NCBI GenBank assembly: GCA_034679985.1
Contig: JAXITR010000003.1
Coordinates: 28,131 to 92,130, forward strand
Source of the DNA: CAMDTE01 sp034679985
Lineage (GTDB): Bacteria; Bacteroidota; Bacteroidia; Flavobacteriales; Schleiferiaceae
Direction: 5' to 3'
DNA length: 64,000 nt
Of this stretch, positions 1 through 8,988 are shown piece after piece. Both the position numbers and the translations under genes were made by a program. Below the pieces are notes generated by a model. It saw only the letters and a list, made by a program, of their open reading frames with translations, was not told where the DNA came from and ran no database searches. Every line of letters begins with the position of its first letter. The first letter of the stretch is position 1.

Positions 1-46
1 CGCGCACGGCTGGATTTTTTGGAAGGTTTGTATGCTGGACGCTTTG

Positions 47-1441
47 TTACAGGCTGCGGACGTTTTCTTTGAACTGTCGGCCGCGGTCCTCGTAGTTTTG
101 AAACAAATCAAAGCTGGCGCAACAGGGGGAGAGCAGCACGGTATCTCCTTTGCGGGCCAAGCTGTAGCTGGCCTTCACGGCATCCGCCATGGAGCGCGTT
201 TCCACCACGGGGAGGTGGCTGTTGGCGAAGGCCGCTAGGATCTTGGAGTTGTCCGTGCCCAGGCACACAATGGCCTTTACTTTACTCGCCACCAAGGGCA
301 TGAGTTCCGTGTAGTCGTTTCCTTTGTCCACGCCGCCCACAATCCAGACGGTGGGGTGCTGCATGCTCTCCAGGGCGTAGTAGGTTGAGTTTACGTTGGT
401 GGCTTTGGAGTCGTGGATGAAGGAAATTCCGTGAACAGATGCCACGGTCTCCAAGCGGTGTTCCAAGCTTTCGAAGTGCGCCAAACTTTCGCGAACGGCC
501 TCTTTGCGAACATGAAGAAGTCGGGCAGCAAGTCCAGCTGCCAAAGAGTTGTACGCGTTGTGTTTGCCTTGGAGAGCGAGTTCTTCGATGGTCATGGTTT
601 CGCGTGTTTTGGGGTCGTGGATGAGGTAGGTTGGGTGTTCGGTAGATTCATGGGCCGCCACCGTGCCGTGCACGGCAAAGGCGCCAAAGGCATTGGGTGC
701 CGGAGCTGGGTTCAAGCTGAACGGAAGAAGTTGGGAACGGATGGGGTTGGCCTCCATTGCGATTGCCGTTTCCGGATCTTCCAGGCAGTAGAGGAAGTAG
801 TCTTCTTCCGTTTGTGCTTGCGCAATGCGCATTTTGGAGGCGGCGTAGCGCTCCATTTGGTACGCGTAGCGGTCCAAATGGTCCGGGGTGATGTTGCAGA
901 GGATGGCGATGTGCGGACGAAAGGCGTAGCAGTTGTCCAACTGAAAGCTGCTGACCTCCAATACGTACAGTGGTTTTGGGTTCCGCGCCACCTGCAGTGC
1001 GAAACTTTGTCCGATGTTGCCTCCCAGGCCCACTTCCAAGCCCGCCTGCTCCACAATGTGGTGCGTGAGGGTGGTGGTGGTGGTTTTCCCGTTGGAGCCC
1101 GTAATGGCCACAATGGGGCTGGTGGTGTAGTGAAAAGCAAATTCTAGTTCAGACCACACGGGAATTCCGCGCTCCAAGCAAGCCGCTACGGCGGGAGCCG
1201 TGTCCGGGATGCCGGGGGATTTGATCAACAAATCAGACGCCAGCAACACCTCCAGAGAGTGCTCGCCTTGCTCGTAGGCGATGCCTTCGTGGTCCAGTTG
1301 GGCCGCGTACTGCGCCTTCAACGTGCCGCCGTCGCTCAAAAACACGCGGTGGCCGCGGTCTTTGGCCAAGATGGCTGCGCCCACGCCGCTTTCGCCGCCG
1401 CCCAGGATGGCTACCGAAGGGTATTGGTCCAGTAGGTTCAC
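47..1441 (-). CDS. murD: UDP-N-acetylmuramoyl-L-alanine--D-glutamate ligase (MurD)
   Basis: Cytoplasmic Mur ligase that adds D-glutamate to UDP-MurNAc-L-Ala in peptidoglycan precursor synthesis. An N-terminal Rossmann-like segment (VAILGGGESGVGAA) is followed by the ATP-binding loop AITGSNGKTTTTT and a C-terminal ligase domain with HDSKATN. The open frame extends further upstream, but that part lies inside mraY. The GTG at 1441, giving NLLDQYPSVAILGGG, starts 5 nt after the mraY stop and yields 464 residues, a normal MurD length. It is the last gene of the division cluster visible here; the cluster probably continues past base 1. Family identity is certain; the GTG start is inferred. Confidence 0.95.
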   Translation of the reverse strand: MNLLDQYPSVAILGGGESGVGAAILAKDRGHRVFLSDGGTLKAQYAAQLDHEGIAYEQGEHSLEVLLASDLLIKSPGIPDTAPAVAACLERGIPVWSELEFAFHYTTSPIVAITGSNGKTTTTTLTHHIVEQAGLEVGLGGNIGQSFALQVARNPKPLYVLEVSSFQLDNCYAFRPHIAILCNITPDHLDRYAYQMERYAASKMRIAQAQTEEDYFLYCLEDPETAIAMEANPIRSQLLPFSLNPAPAPNAFGAFAVHGTVAAHESTEHPTYLIHDPKTRETMTIEELALQGKHNAYNSLAAGLAARLLHVRKEAVRESLAHFESLEHRLETVASVHGISFIHDSKATNVNSTYYALESMQHPTVWIVGGVDKGNDYTELMPLVASKVKAIVCLGTDNSKILAAFANSHLPVVETRSMADAVKASYSLARKGDTVLLSPCCASFDLFQNYEDRGRQFKENVRSL

Positions 1442-1445
1442 GGAA

Positions 1446-2681
1446 TCAACGCAGTTTGAGGGTGATGATGGAGAAAACCGCCAAGAGGATGCCCACAATC
1501 CAAAAGCGCGTCACAATTTTCGCTTCGTGGTAGCCCTTCTTTTGGTAGTGGTGGTGGAGCGGAGACATCAGGAAAATCCGACGACCCTCGCCGTATTTTT
1601 TCTTGGTGTACTTGAAGTAGGTAACCTGAAGAACCACAGACAAATTCTCCACCAAGAATACCCCGGCCAGAATGGGGATCAGCAATTCTTTGCGGATGGC
1701 AATGGCAAATACGGCAATGATTCCACCGATGGACAAGCTGCCGGTGTCGCCCATAAATACCTGGGCGGGGTAGGTATTGTACCACAAGAAGCCAATGCAG
1801 GCCCCCAGGAAAGCGGCGGCGAACACCACCAGTTCACCCGTATTGGGGATGTACATGATGTCCAGGTAGGAGGCAAAAACTACGGAGCCGCTGACGTACG
1901 CCAACACGGCCAAGGCAAACGCCACGATGGCCGACGTCCCCGCCGCCAGTCCGTCCAGACCGTCGGTCAGGTTGGCGCCGTTGCTCACGGCCGTCACAAT
2001 GAACAGCACAATGGGAATGAACACCAGCCAGGCCCAGTCTGCCGCGTGCTCGCCAAAAACCACCGCCAAATCGGCATAGTCAAAAGTGGTTTCCTTGAGG
2101 AAGGGAACCGTGGTTTTTAAACTCTTCACGGCCGGCCCAAAAGTGGGGATGCCGCGTGCCTCTTCGCCGTGCAGATTGACGTCTGCTTGGGCAGGAAGTT
2201 CTTCTTTCATCACCACATCGGGGTGGAGGTAAAAGGCCGCACCCACAATGACGCCCAGTCCAATTTGGCCGATGACTTTGAAGATGCCCCGAAGGCCCTC
2301 TTTGTTCTTTTTGAAAACCTTGATGTAGTCGTCCAAAAACCCAATGAACCCCATCCAAACGGTGGTCAGCAACAGCAGTTGGATGTAGATGTTGTCCAGT
2401 TTAGCCAGAAGCAGGGTGGGGACCAAGATGGCTGCCAGGATGATGAGGCCGCCCATGGTGGGGGTTCCTTTTTTCTGCATTTGACCTTCTAAGCCTAAAT
2501 CACGAACCGTTTCGCCAATTTGCTTCCGGCGCAGGGCGTCGATCAGTTGGCGCCCAAAGACCATGGAGATCAGGAGCGAAATGAGGATGGCCATTCCGGC
2601 GCGGAACGTAATGAACCGGAAGAGGCCCGCGCCGGGCACGTCGTACGCGGAATCCAGGTAGGAGAAGAGTTCGGTCAGCAT
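1446..2681 (-). CDS. mraY: Phospho-N-acetylmuramoyl-pentapeptide transferase (MraY)
   Basis: Integral membrane enzyme that transfers phospho-MurNAc-pentapeptide to undecaprenyl phosphate, making lipid I. It has 411 residues with about ten hydrophobic segments. Family motifs are visible: the Asp-rich GFLDDYIK, the NLTDGLDGLA active-site loop, FMGDTGSL and the C-terminal PLHHHYQKKG loop followed by a final membrane helix. The insert between the Asp-rich loop and NLTDGLDG is long, as is usual in Bacteroidota MraY. It sits between murE (24 nt upstream) and murD (4 nt downstream) in one transcription unit. Confidence 0.97.
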   Translation of the reverse strand: MLTELFSYLDSAYDVPGAGLFRFITFRAGMAILISLLISMVFGRQLIDALRRKQIGETVRDLGLEGQMQKKGTPTMGGLIILAAILVPTLLLAKLDNIYIQLLLLTTVWMGFIGFLDDYIKVFKKNKEGLRGIFKVIGQIGLGVIVGAAFYLHPDVVMKEELPAQADVNLHGEEARGIPTFGPAVKSLKTTVPFLKETTFDYADLAVVFGEHAADWAWLVFIPIVLFIVTAVSNGANLTDGLDGLAAGTSAIVAFALAVLAYVSGSVVFASYLDIMYIPNTGELVVFAAAFLGACIGFLWYNTYPAQVFMGDTGSLSIGGIIAVFAIAIRKELLIPILAGVFLVENLSVVLQVTYFKYTKKKYGEGRRIFLMSPLHHHYQKKGYHEAKIVTRFWIVGILLAVFSIITLKLR

Positions 2682-2705
2682 CGCAAGTTGTCTTTAAAGA
2701 GCGGC

Positions 2706-4172
2706 TTAAACGTTGAGCACTAGGAAGGTTTCCAGCAATACGGCGCGGTCGTCAAACGGATGGCGAACGCCTTGGATTTCCTGGTAGGTTTCGTGCCCTT
2801 TACCGGCCACCAGAACGATATCTCCCGGCTGGGCACGCTGCACGGCCAGTTTAATGGCCTCTTTGCGGTCCGGGAGGGTGGTGGATTTTCGGATCAAAAC
2901 GGGGTCCAGCCCGGCTTCCATCTCGCGCAGAATTTCCGCGGGATCTTCGGTGCGGGGATTGTCTGCAGTCAAGACCACCGCGTCGCTTTTTTCCGCGGCA
3001 ATTTTGGCCATGACCGGGCGTTTGGACTTGTCCCGATCTCCGCCGCAGCCCACCACGGTGATGACTTTCGCGCCGGCGTTGTGGCGAAACTCGGCCAACG
3101 TGTTCAGCACGTTTTCCAGAGCGTCTGGCGTGTGGGCGTAGTCCACCACGCCCAAGATTCCCGTGGCGCTTTGCACCGTTTGAAACCTGCCGTCCGGTGC
3201 CGTCAGGGAACTCAGCGCGGTGCGTACCCGTTCGTCGTCTTGGCTCAACAGATCCGCAACGCCGTAGATGGCGGCCACGTTGTACGCGTTGAACGCACCA
3301 ATCAACCGCACCCACAACTCCTTTTGATTCAAGGTAATCAGCAATCCGGTCAGGTGGCTTTCCAGCAGTTTGACCTTGTAGTCCGACGGGCTGCGCAAGG
3401 CAAAGGTGTGTACGCGAGCCTTGGTGTTGAGCACCATGGTGGCTCCGTGTTTGTCGTCCGCATTCACCAGAGCAAAGGCGTCTTTTTTCAGGCCGTCGAA
3501 CAACAATTTCTTCGCGCGGATGTAGTTGTCAAACGTGCCGTGGTAGTCCAGGTGGTCGTGGGTGATGTTGGTGAAAACAGCGCCGGCAAAGCGGGTTCCG
3601 GATACGCGGTGCTGCACCAATCCGTGCGAACTCACTTCCATGAAGGCGTATTTGCATCCGGCGTCCACCATTTCCGCCAAAAGTTTTTGCAGCACCAGAG
3701 CATTGGGCGTGGTGTGGGTCGACGGTTCGCAGCGGCCGGACACGCAGTTGACCACGGTGGAAATCAGGCCGCTTTTGCGGTCCAAGGAGGCAAACAATTG
3801 GTACAGCAAGGTGGCGGTGGTGGTCTTTCCGTTCGTGCCGGTTATGCCAATCAGTTGCAATTTTTCGGAGGGGCGGTCGTACCAGTTGCAGGCCAGCCAG
3901 CCCAAAGCTTCGGAGGCATCGGCTACCTGAATCCAAGCCACGTGATCTTGCGGTGCTTCTGGCAAATCTTCGCATACCACGGCACAAGCGCCCGCTGCCA
4001 ATGCCGCCTCAATGTACTGGTGTCCGTCCGAGGCGGTTCCTTTGATGGCAACAAAAAGGTAGTCCTTGGCCACGTGGCGGGAGTTGTCCGCAATGCCAGC
4101 CACAGCCGCATGCATGGGGCCTACGGTTGCTTTAATCTTCAGGTCCCTAAGGAGTTCGCGCAGCAGTTTCAT
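2706..4172 (-). CDS. murE: UDP-MurNAc-tripeptide synthetase (MurE)
   Basis: Cytoplasmic Mur ligase adding the third amino acid to UDP-MurNAc-L-Ala-D-Glu. It has 488 residues, with the ATP loop IGITGTNGKTTTATLL near the middle of the N-terminal half and the recognition motif DNPRTEDP near residue 405. DNPR is the signature of enzymes that add meso-diaminopimelate, so the wall is predicted to be DAP-type. Its ATG overlaps the ftsI stop by 4 nt (ATGA), which indicates translational coupling. Product identity is clear from the motifs and the neighbours. Confidence 0.97.
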   Translation of the reverse strand: MKLLRELLRDLKIKATVGPMHAAVAGIADNSRHVAKDYLFVAIKGTASDGHQYIEAALAAGACAVVCEDLPEAPQDHVAWIQVADASEALGWLACNWYDRPSEKLQLIGITGTNGKTTTATLLYQLFASLDRKSGLISTVVNCVSGRCEPSTHTTPNALVLQKLLAEMVDAGCKYAFMEVSSHGLVQHRVSGTRFAGAVFTNITHDHLDYHGTFDNYIRAKKLLFDGLKKDAFALVNADDKHGATMVLNTKARVHTFALRSPSDYKVKLLESHLTGLLITLNQKELWVRLIGAFNAYNVAAIYGVADLLSQDDERVRTALSSLTAPDGRFQTVQSATGILGVVDYAHTPDALENVLNTLAEFRHNAGAKVITVVGCGGDRDKSKRPVMAKIAAEKSDAVVLTADNPRTEDPAEILREMEAGLDPVLIRKSTTLPDRKEAIKLAVQRAQPGDIVLVAGKGHETYQEIQGVRHPFDDRAVLLETFLVLNV

Positions 4173-6199
4173 CCCAATACCAGTTCAACGGTTCCTCGAA
4201 CGTTCCGTAGGGGAGTGCCCGCAGGGATCGATTGTTTTTTAACCCGACCGGCCCCGCGCACCCGCACGCGGCAGCCGGCATTTTCCAACAACGCCAATGC
4301 CCGATGCCCCGGCAAGCCCACCACGTCCGGCAGCATGCCGTTGCCTGCGCGACGGGCAGCCCGCTCCACCAGCGCGTCGGTTTTCTTCATCCGGCGGCCG
4401 GCCGCCTCGGCCAATCCGGCCTCGGCCGCCGCCTCCGCCACGCGGTACGGCGCCGGAGACAACTTGTTCACCGCCAAGGCAACTTCTTGGAAAACGGGCC
4501 CGGCCAAGGCACCCCCCGAAGGTTCCGCCATTTTGGGTTTGTACAGCAAAACCACGCAGGTGTACTGGGGATTTTCCGCGGGAAAATAGCCGGCAAAGGA
4601 AACCTGGTAGTGGTAACCGCCTGCATCCGCATCCCGGTATTCCACCCGGTTGGTGCCCGTTTTTCCCGCAATGGACAACGAATCCGTATACACGTGTTTG
4701 CGCCCGGTCCCTTGGCGCACCGCCCGCACCAACAGCTGGTGCATCACCGCGCGGGATTCCTGTGCGCAAATGGACGGATGAACCACGGTGGGGGCATACC
4801 GTTCCACCACCGTTCCGCGGTCCCGGATTTCTTCCACCACCATCGGCTTCAGCAATTTCCCCCCGTTGGCCAGTGCATTGTAGAACATTGCGGTTTGCAG
4901 CGGAGTGACCAAGACGTTGTAGCCGTAGAACATGCGGGATAGGGTTACGTTTCCGTACCACGTTTTGTCCCCCGGCTTTGGGATGCGGGGCTTGCTTTCC
5001 CCCGGCAATTCTATGCCGGTGCGTTCGCCCAATCCAAATTGATACAGACGGTCCGCAAAGTCTTCCGGGTGTTTACTAAAATGGGGAAACAGCGCCTTCA
5101 CCATCCCAATGTTGGACGACACCTCCAAGGCATGTCCCACCGTGATGTTGCCGTGCCCCCCCTTCTTGGAATCCGTAATGGGCGCAGCGCGTCCGGGAAA
5201 GAGGTCCAACCGTCCGTCTCCGGTTTGCACCCATTGGGCGGTGTCCACCACACCCTCCTCCAAGCCAGCCAGCAAGGCCGCAACTTTGAAGGTGGAGCCC
5301 GGCTCTGTAGCGGCCCAAACCGCGTAGTTCACGGTCTCCGAATAACCGGAATCCCCTTCCAGTTTGCCCAAATTAACCAATGCCCTTATTTTGCCCGTAC
5401 GGGCCTCCACCAAGATCACCGTTCCGTATTCGGCTTGGGTTTCGTCCAGCTTTTTCCGCAGCGCTTTGTCTGCGATGTCTTGCATGCGAACGTCCAAGGT
5501 GGTCACCAAGTCCCGGCCGTCGTGCGGCTCTACGGCGTAGGTGTTTTCAATGGGTTTCCACATGTTGCGGCCGAGGTGCTGCATCACGCGCGAGCCGTCT
5601 TTTCCCCGCAGCGTCTCCGAAAACTGACCTTCCAAACCCTCGCGCGCATCGGCCCGGTCGTAGCCCAAGGTTCGGGCCGCTAAATTGTCAAAAGCCCGTA
5701 CGCGTTTGGGTGTTTCTTCGGTGATCATTCCACCTTCGTGCCCAGCGCCCTTAAAGAGGGCCAGTTTTGTAGTGGTTTCCATCGCGGTGAAGCGCACCTC
5801 GCGGCCCAACAGCACGTACCTTTTTCCGTCCCGATGCGCCTTGCGCAAATAACTAAACCACGCTCCGGCCGTGCGCTGCCCCAACACGCGTGCCAGCGTG
5901 TCGGCGGCATTAGCTGCGTGGGCATTGAAGCGCACGTCGTCCACTACGGCGGCATCCCAATAAAGGGCATAAAGGGGCATGGAGGTCACCAGCAACTGGC
6001 CGTCGGCGGAATACAAATTGCCACGAGTGGCGGGAACCGGACGAATTTGGATGCGTTGTTCTGCCAGTTCTTTGCGCAACGCCGGACCGTCCACCACGGA
6101 AATGCGGATCAATTGCCCCACCACCAACAACGCCAGAATCCCCATCAGCAGGGACAAAAGCGTTGCCATTTTTGCCGAATGCCCCCGCGCGTTACTCAT
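4169..6199 (-). CDS. ftsI: Division transpeptidase FtsI (PBP3) with a C-terminal PASTA domain
   Basis: Septal peptidoglycan DD-transpeptidase anchored in the inner membrane by one N-terminal helix (about residues 10-33). The penicillin-binding signatures are all present: STFK with Ser302 and Lys305, SSN at 361-363 and KTG at 513-515. The last 55 residues (MLPDVVGLPGHRALALLENAG onwards) form one PASTA repeat, typical of Bacteroidota FtsI and absent from E. coli FtsI. Length is 676 residues. The start overlaps the ftsL-like gene by 8 nt and the end overlaps murE by 4 nt. Confidence 0.96.
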   Translation of the reverse strand: MSNARGHSAKMATLLSLLMGILALLVVGQLIRISVVDGPALRKELAEQRIQIRPVPATRGNLYSADGQLLVTSMPLYALYWDAAVVDDVRFNAHAANAADTLARVLGQRTAGAWFSYLRKAHRDGKRYVLLGREVRFTAMETTTKLALFKGAGHEGGMITEETPKRVRAFDNLAARTLGYDRADAREGLEGQFSETLRGKDGSRVMQHLGRNMWKPIENTYAVEPHDGRDLVTTLDVRMQDIADKALRKKLDETQAEYGTVILVEARTGKIRALVNLGKLEGDSGYSETVNYAVWAATEPGSTFKVAALLAGLEEGVVDTAQWVQTGDGRLDLFPGRAAPITDSKKGGHGNITVGHALEVSSNIGMVKALFPHFSKHPEDFADRLYQFGLGERTGIELPGESKPRIPKPGDKTWYGNVTLSRMFYGYNVLVTPLQTAMFYNALANGGKLLKPMVVEEIRDRGTVVERYAPTVVHPSICAQESRAVMHQLLVRAVRQGTGRKHVYTDSLSIAGKTGTNRVEYRDADAGGYHYQVSFAGYFPAENPQYTCVVLLYKPKMAEPSGGALAGPVFQEVALAVNKLSPAPYRVAEAAAEAGLAEAAGRRMKKTDALVERAARRAGNGMLPDVVGLPGHRALALLENAGCRVRVRGAGRVKKQSIPAGTPLRNVRGTVELVLG

Positions 6200-6542
6200 C
6201 GGTGGGTTGAATTTCCAGTTTGATGGGCGGTTTGCCGCTGGGCACCAAACCGCGTTCCTGGGCGCGCTCCTGGATGCGACTTTCGCGGCCCCACTGCATC
6301 AAGGCAGATTTGGTTTCCAAGTAGTGGCTTTCCAACCGATTGAGCTGGGCTGACTTTTCTTGAATCTCGCGAATCTTGCGGTCTGTTTGGTGGGAACACG
6401 TGATGGCCAAGAGGCCCAGCGCCGTGAGGTACAGCAAAAACGGAATGTTTTTCCGCACCAGTTCGTGGCCCACAATGGAACCGCGCACAAAGTCCGCAAA
6501 AGAAACCGTCTTTTTGGGCGGTTGATTTCCCGTCGCGCTCAT
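6192..6542 (-). CDS. ftsL: FtsL-like divisome protein
   Basis: Small bitopic membrane protein of 116 residues: a cytoplasmic N-terminus, one membrane helix (IPFLLYLTALGLLAITCS, about 34-51) and a periplasmic coiled-coil-like stretch (KIREIQEKSAQLNRLESHYLE). Sequence similarity alone is weak, as is usual for FtsL. The call rests on size, topology and position between rsmH and ftsI, the standard ftsL slot. The ATG overlaps the rsmH stop by 4 nt. It is expected to join FtsI at the septum. Confidence 0.85.
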   Translation of the reverse strand: MSATGNQPPKKTVSFADFVRGSIVGHELVRKNIPFLLYLTALGLLAITCSHQTDRKIREIQEKSAQLNRLESHYLETKSALMQWGRESRIQERAQERGLVPSGKPPIKLEIQPTDE

Positions 6543-7444
6543 GATTGGGCACGTTTTTCAGCAGCTCGCAGCTTGGCACTGCGTGCGCGCGGGTTGCGTT
6601 GAACCTCTTCAGCGGAGGGCACCACGGCCTTCCGCGTAATCAAGTCAAAGGGAACCAGACGGTTGCCAAAGGTGTCGCGGTCTGCCTCGCCCACGAGCTT
6701 GCCTTCACGAAAGAATACCTTGACCCGACGGTCTTCCAAACTGTGGTAGGATAGCACCACAAACCGTCCGCCGTCGGCCAAAACGGCCAATCCTTGCTCC
6801 AGCAAGGACTCCAAAACGGCCAACTCGCGGTTGATTTCTATGCGCAAAGCCTGAAAAACTTGCGCCAGTACTTTGTGGCCTTTGCCGCGCGGGGCCAAAG
6901 GCTCCACCACCCGCACCAAATCCGCTGTAGTGAGTAAAGTTCCTGCATCGCGGGCCGCCAATAGGGCGCGCGCTACGCGCATCGGCTGAACCACATCGCC
7001 GTACATGCCTAGCACGCGCGCCAAATCGCCCGGCTCCACGCCGTCCAACCACGTGCGCACCGGAATGCCCACGTTGGGGTTCATGCGCATGTCTATGGGA
7101 CCGGATTCACGCAGCGAAAACCCGCGCTCGGCGGCGTCAAACTGGTGGGAACTCACGCCCAAGTCCGCCAAAATCCCGTCCACAAACTTCACGTTGTGGG
7201 CGCGCAAAAAGCGCTGCAGGTGCTCAAAATTGGCGGGAATGAGGGTAAAGCGAGGATCCTCCGGGGCGTTGGGCGCGGCATCGGGATCTTGGTCAAAGGC
7301 AAAAAGGCGCCCCTCAGGCCCCAAGCGCTCCAGGATGGCGCGCGAATGTCCGCCGCCGCCAAAGGTCACGTCTACATAGGTCCCGTTCGGCCGAAGCGCG
7401 AGCAGGTCCATGCATTCCGTTAGCAGTACGGGGTCATGATACAT
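6539..7444 (-). CDS. rsmH: 16S rRNA (cytosine1402-N4)-methyltransferase RsmH
   Basis: SAM-dependent methyltransferase acting on C1402 of 16S rRNA, 301 residues. The N-terminus carries the SAM-binding loop VDVTFGGGGHSRAIL and the second acidic motif FAFDQDPDA; further on come the family stretches LADLGVSSHQFD and VLSYHSLEDRRVK. It overlaps mraZ by 11 nt upstream and the ftsL-like gene by 4 nt downstream, the classic mraZ-rsmH-ftsL-ftsI order. Confidence 0.97.
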   Translation of the reverse strand: MYHDPVLLTECMDLLALRPNGTYVDVTFGGGGHSRAILERLGPEGRLFAFDQDPDAAPNAPEDPRFTLIPANFEHLQRFLRAHNVKFVDGILADLGVSSHQFDAAERGFSLRESGPIDMRMNPNVGIPVRTWLDGVEPGDLARVLGMYGDVVQPMRVARALLAARDAGTLLTTADLVRVVEPLAPRGKGHKVLAQVFQALRIEINRELAVLESLLEQGLAVLADGGRFVVLSYHSLEDRRVKVFFREGKLVGEADRDTFGNRLVPFDLITRKAVVPSAEEVQRNPRARSAKLRAAEKRAQS

Positions 7445-7907
7445 GGTTCGGCCGCTCGTTCGATTGTCCCATCACTTCTTCCGCCAAGGCCCCAAAATCA
7501 GCCTCAGACGCCTGCACCACGTTTTCGTAAGCTTCCTTGTCCCAGATTTCCAGTCCAAAAGGAGCCGAGGCAAAGACCAATGTTTCGCCCAAACCGGCGA
7601 AGGTCATCAGGTCTTTGGGAATGAGAATGCGGCCGGCATTGTCCAACTCGACGGGCTTCACCCCGGCCGTAAACATGCGGATGAAGTCCGCGTGCTTCTT
7701 AACAAATCGATTGAGCTGGCCCACTTGGCCCATGACAGCGTTCCACTCCTCCAGGGGATAGAGCTCCAGGCACTTGCTGAATACCGAACGCTTCAAAACA
7801 AAACCACCCTCGGCCAATGCGGCCAACTGCTTCTTCAGCGCAGCGGGCAGCGGGGCGCGACCTTTCGCGTCCAGCTTGCACTCGTATACTCCGATGAGGT
7901 TGACCAT
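7434..7907 (-). CDS. mraZ: Transcriptional regulator MraZ
   Basis: DNA-binding regulator of the division and wall cluster, 157 residues with two AbrB-like halves: MVNLIGVYECKLDAKGRAPLP at the N-terminus and ELDNAGRILIPKDLM in the second half, each with the DxKGR/DxxGR core. The frame is open for 19 codons upstream, but the conserved MVNLIG start is at 7907, 24 nt after the -7 element at 7932-7939. Just upstream lie three GTGG repeats at 10-nt spacing that match MraZ operators, so autoregulation is likely. Confidence 0.95.
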   Translation of the reverse strand: MVNLIGVYECKLDAKGRAPLPAALKKQLAALAEGGFVLKRSVFSKCLELYPLEEWNAVMGQVGQLNRFVKKHADFIRMFTAGVKPVELDNAGRILIPKDLMTFAGLGETLVFASAPFGLEIWDKEAYENVVQASEADFGALAEEVMGQSNERPNHVS

Positions 7908-7931
7908 TTTCCGAGGGGGCAGAATTTGATT

Positions 7932-7939
7932 CAAAAGTA
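7932..7939 (-). promoter_or_regulatory. -7 element for the mraZ-murD operon
   Basis: TACTTTTG matches the Bacteroidota -7 consensus TAnnTTTG. It lies 24 nt before the mraZ ATG on the minus strand and directly downstream of the GTGG repeats, so MraZ bound there would cover the -33 region. Confidence 0.7.
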
Positions 7940-7950
7940 GGTTTCTTCTC

Positions 7951-7974
7951 CCACTTTTTACCACATTCTACCAC
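7951..7974 (-). promoter_or_regulatory. mraZ: MraZ-type operator: three direct GTGG repeats at 10-nt spacing
   Basis: On the minus strand GTGG occurs three times at exact 10-base spacing (plus-strand CCAC at 7951, 7961 and 7971). MraZ is known to bind direct TGGG/GTGG-type repeats with this helical periodicity in front of its own gene. The repeats sit 12-35 nt upstream of the -7 element, a position suited to repression. Further CCAC words near 7992 and 8013 are off the 10-nt register. Confidence 0.8.
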
Positions 7975-8173
7975 TTTGTTAATAACTTTTCCCACCCGAC
8001 GCCCTCCTTTCCCCACTTCGTTTGCTCGTGCCTTTTGCCCGCAACCCCGTCGCTCTTGGGATTTTTAGTTTTGTACGGCAAAAACAACGTCCTAAATCCC
8101 ATGAGCCAACGCTCATTTGCCTGTAACCGAGGTCTCCTGCTGTACTTTAAAAACCGGTTCTAAATTCCCGCCG

Positions 8174-8181
8174 TATCTTTG
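8174..8181 (+). promoter_or_regulatory. -7 element for the alpha/beta hydrolase-engB pair
   Basis: TATCTTTG matches TAnnTTTG and ends 18 nt before the hydrolase ATG at 8200. No clear -33 TTTG is visible at the expected distance. Confidence 0.6.
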
Positions 8182-8199
8182 CCCGATTAATTTCCCCGC

Positions 8200-8988
8200 A
8201 TGGAAAAATTTGTACAGGAAGGAGAATTTGAATACTGGGAGGAAGGAACGGGAAGTCCTTTGGTGATCCTTCACGGTCTGATGGGCGACATCAGCAATTT
8301 CCACCACCAAGTTTCGTATTTCAGCCAACAAGGGTACCGTGTTTTGGTGCCGCACCTTCCGCTGTACTCGCTTCCGTTGGCCACCACGGGCGTGAAGTCC
8401 CTAACCAAGTGGGTCAAGGAGTTTGTGGACCACCTCAAGTTGGAAGCGCCCATTTTTTTGGGTAATTCCTTGGGCGGCCACATCGCCTTGGTGTTTAACA
8501 AACTTTACCCGGGCGTTGCCAAGGGCATGGTCCTTTTTGGTTCTTCCGGCCTGTACGAAAGCGCCATGGGCAATTCCTACCCGCGCCGCGGCGATTACTC
8601 CTACATTGAAGAACGCGTAAAAGACGTGTTTTTCCAAAAGCAAGTGGTCACCAAAGAATTGGTGGACGAGGTGTTTTCCATTGTGAACGACCGCATGAAG
8701 GCCATCAAGACCTTGGCCATCTCCAAGAGCGCCATTCGCCACAACATGGCGGAGGACTTGCCCAATTTCACCTTGCCTACCTGCCTCATTTGGGGCCGTC
8801 AAGACGCCGTCACCCCCCCAGAGGTAGCGGACAAGTTCAACGAATTGTTGCCCAACTCGGAATTGCATTGGATCGACCAGTGCGGCCACGCACCCATGAT
8901 GGAGCATCCGGAACAGTTTAATAAGCTGCTGAGCGCATGGCTGGAGAAGACCTACGGGGCGCCGCAGGCGACACCCGCAATCGGCTAA
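8200..8988 (+). CDS. Alpha/beta hydrolase
   Basis: Cytoplasmic alpha/beta-hydrolase fold protein of 262 residues without a signal peptide. The oxyanion-side motif LHGLMGD is near residue 26, the nucleophile elbow GNSLGG near residue 88 (Ser), a candidate acid in WGRQDAVTPP near 206, and the catalytic His in DQCGHAPMMEHPEQF near 228. The substrate cannot be read from sequence; the family includes esterases and C-C hydrolases. Its 3' end overlaps the engB start by 52 nt, so the two are probably co-transcribed. Confidence 0.88.
   Translation: MEKFVQEGEFEYWEEGTGSPLVILHGLMGDISNFHHQVSYFSQQGYRVLVPHLPLYSLPLATTGVKSLTKWVKEFVDHLKLEAPIFLGNSLGGHIALVFNKLYPGVAKGMVLFGSSGLYESAMGNSYPRRGDYSYIEERVKDVFFQKQVVTKELVDEVFSIVNDRMKAIKTLAISKSAIRHNMAEDLPNFTLPTCLIWGRQDAVTPPEVADKFNELLPNSELHWIDQCGHAPMMEHPEQFNKLLSAWLEKTYGAPQATPAIG

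Noticed and set aside
1..46. Start of the gene after murD (expected ftsW or similar)
   Set aside because: Only 46 bases are available; no ATG or recognisable residues can be assigned on the minus strand.
2760..4589. 609-codon plus-strand open frame
   Set aside because: It is antisense to murE and ftsI, which have full family motifs; long antisense frames are expected in GC-rich coding DNA and its translation shows no domain.
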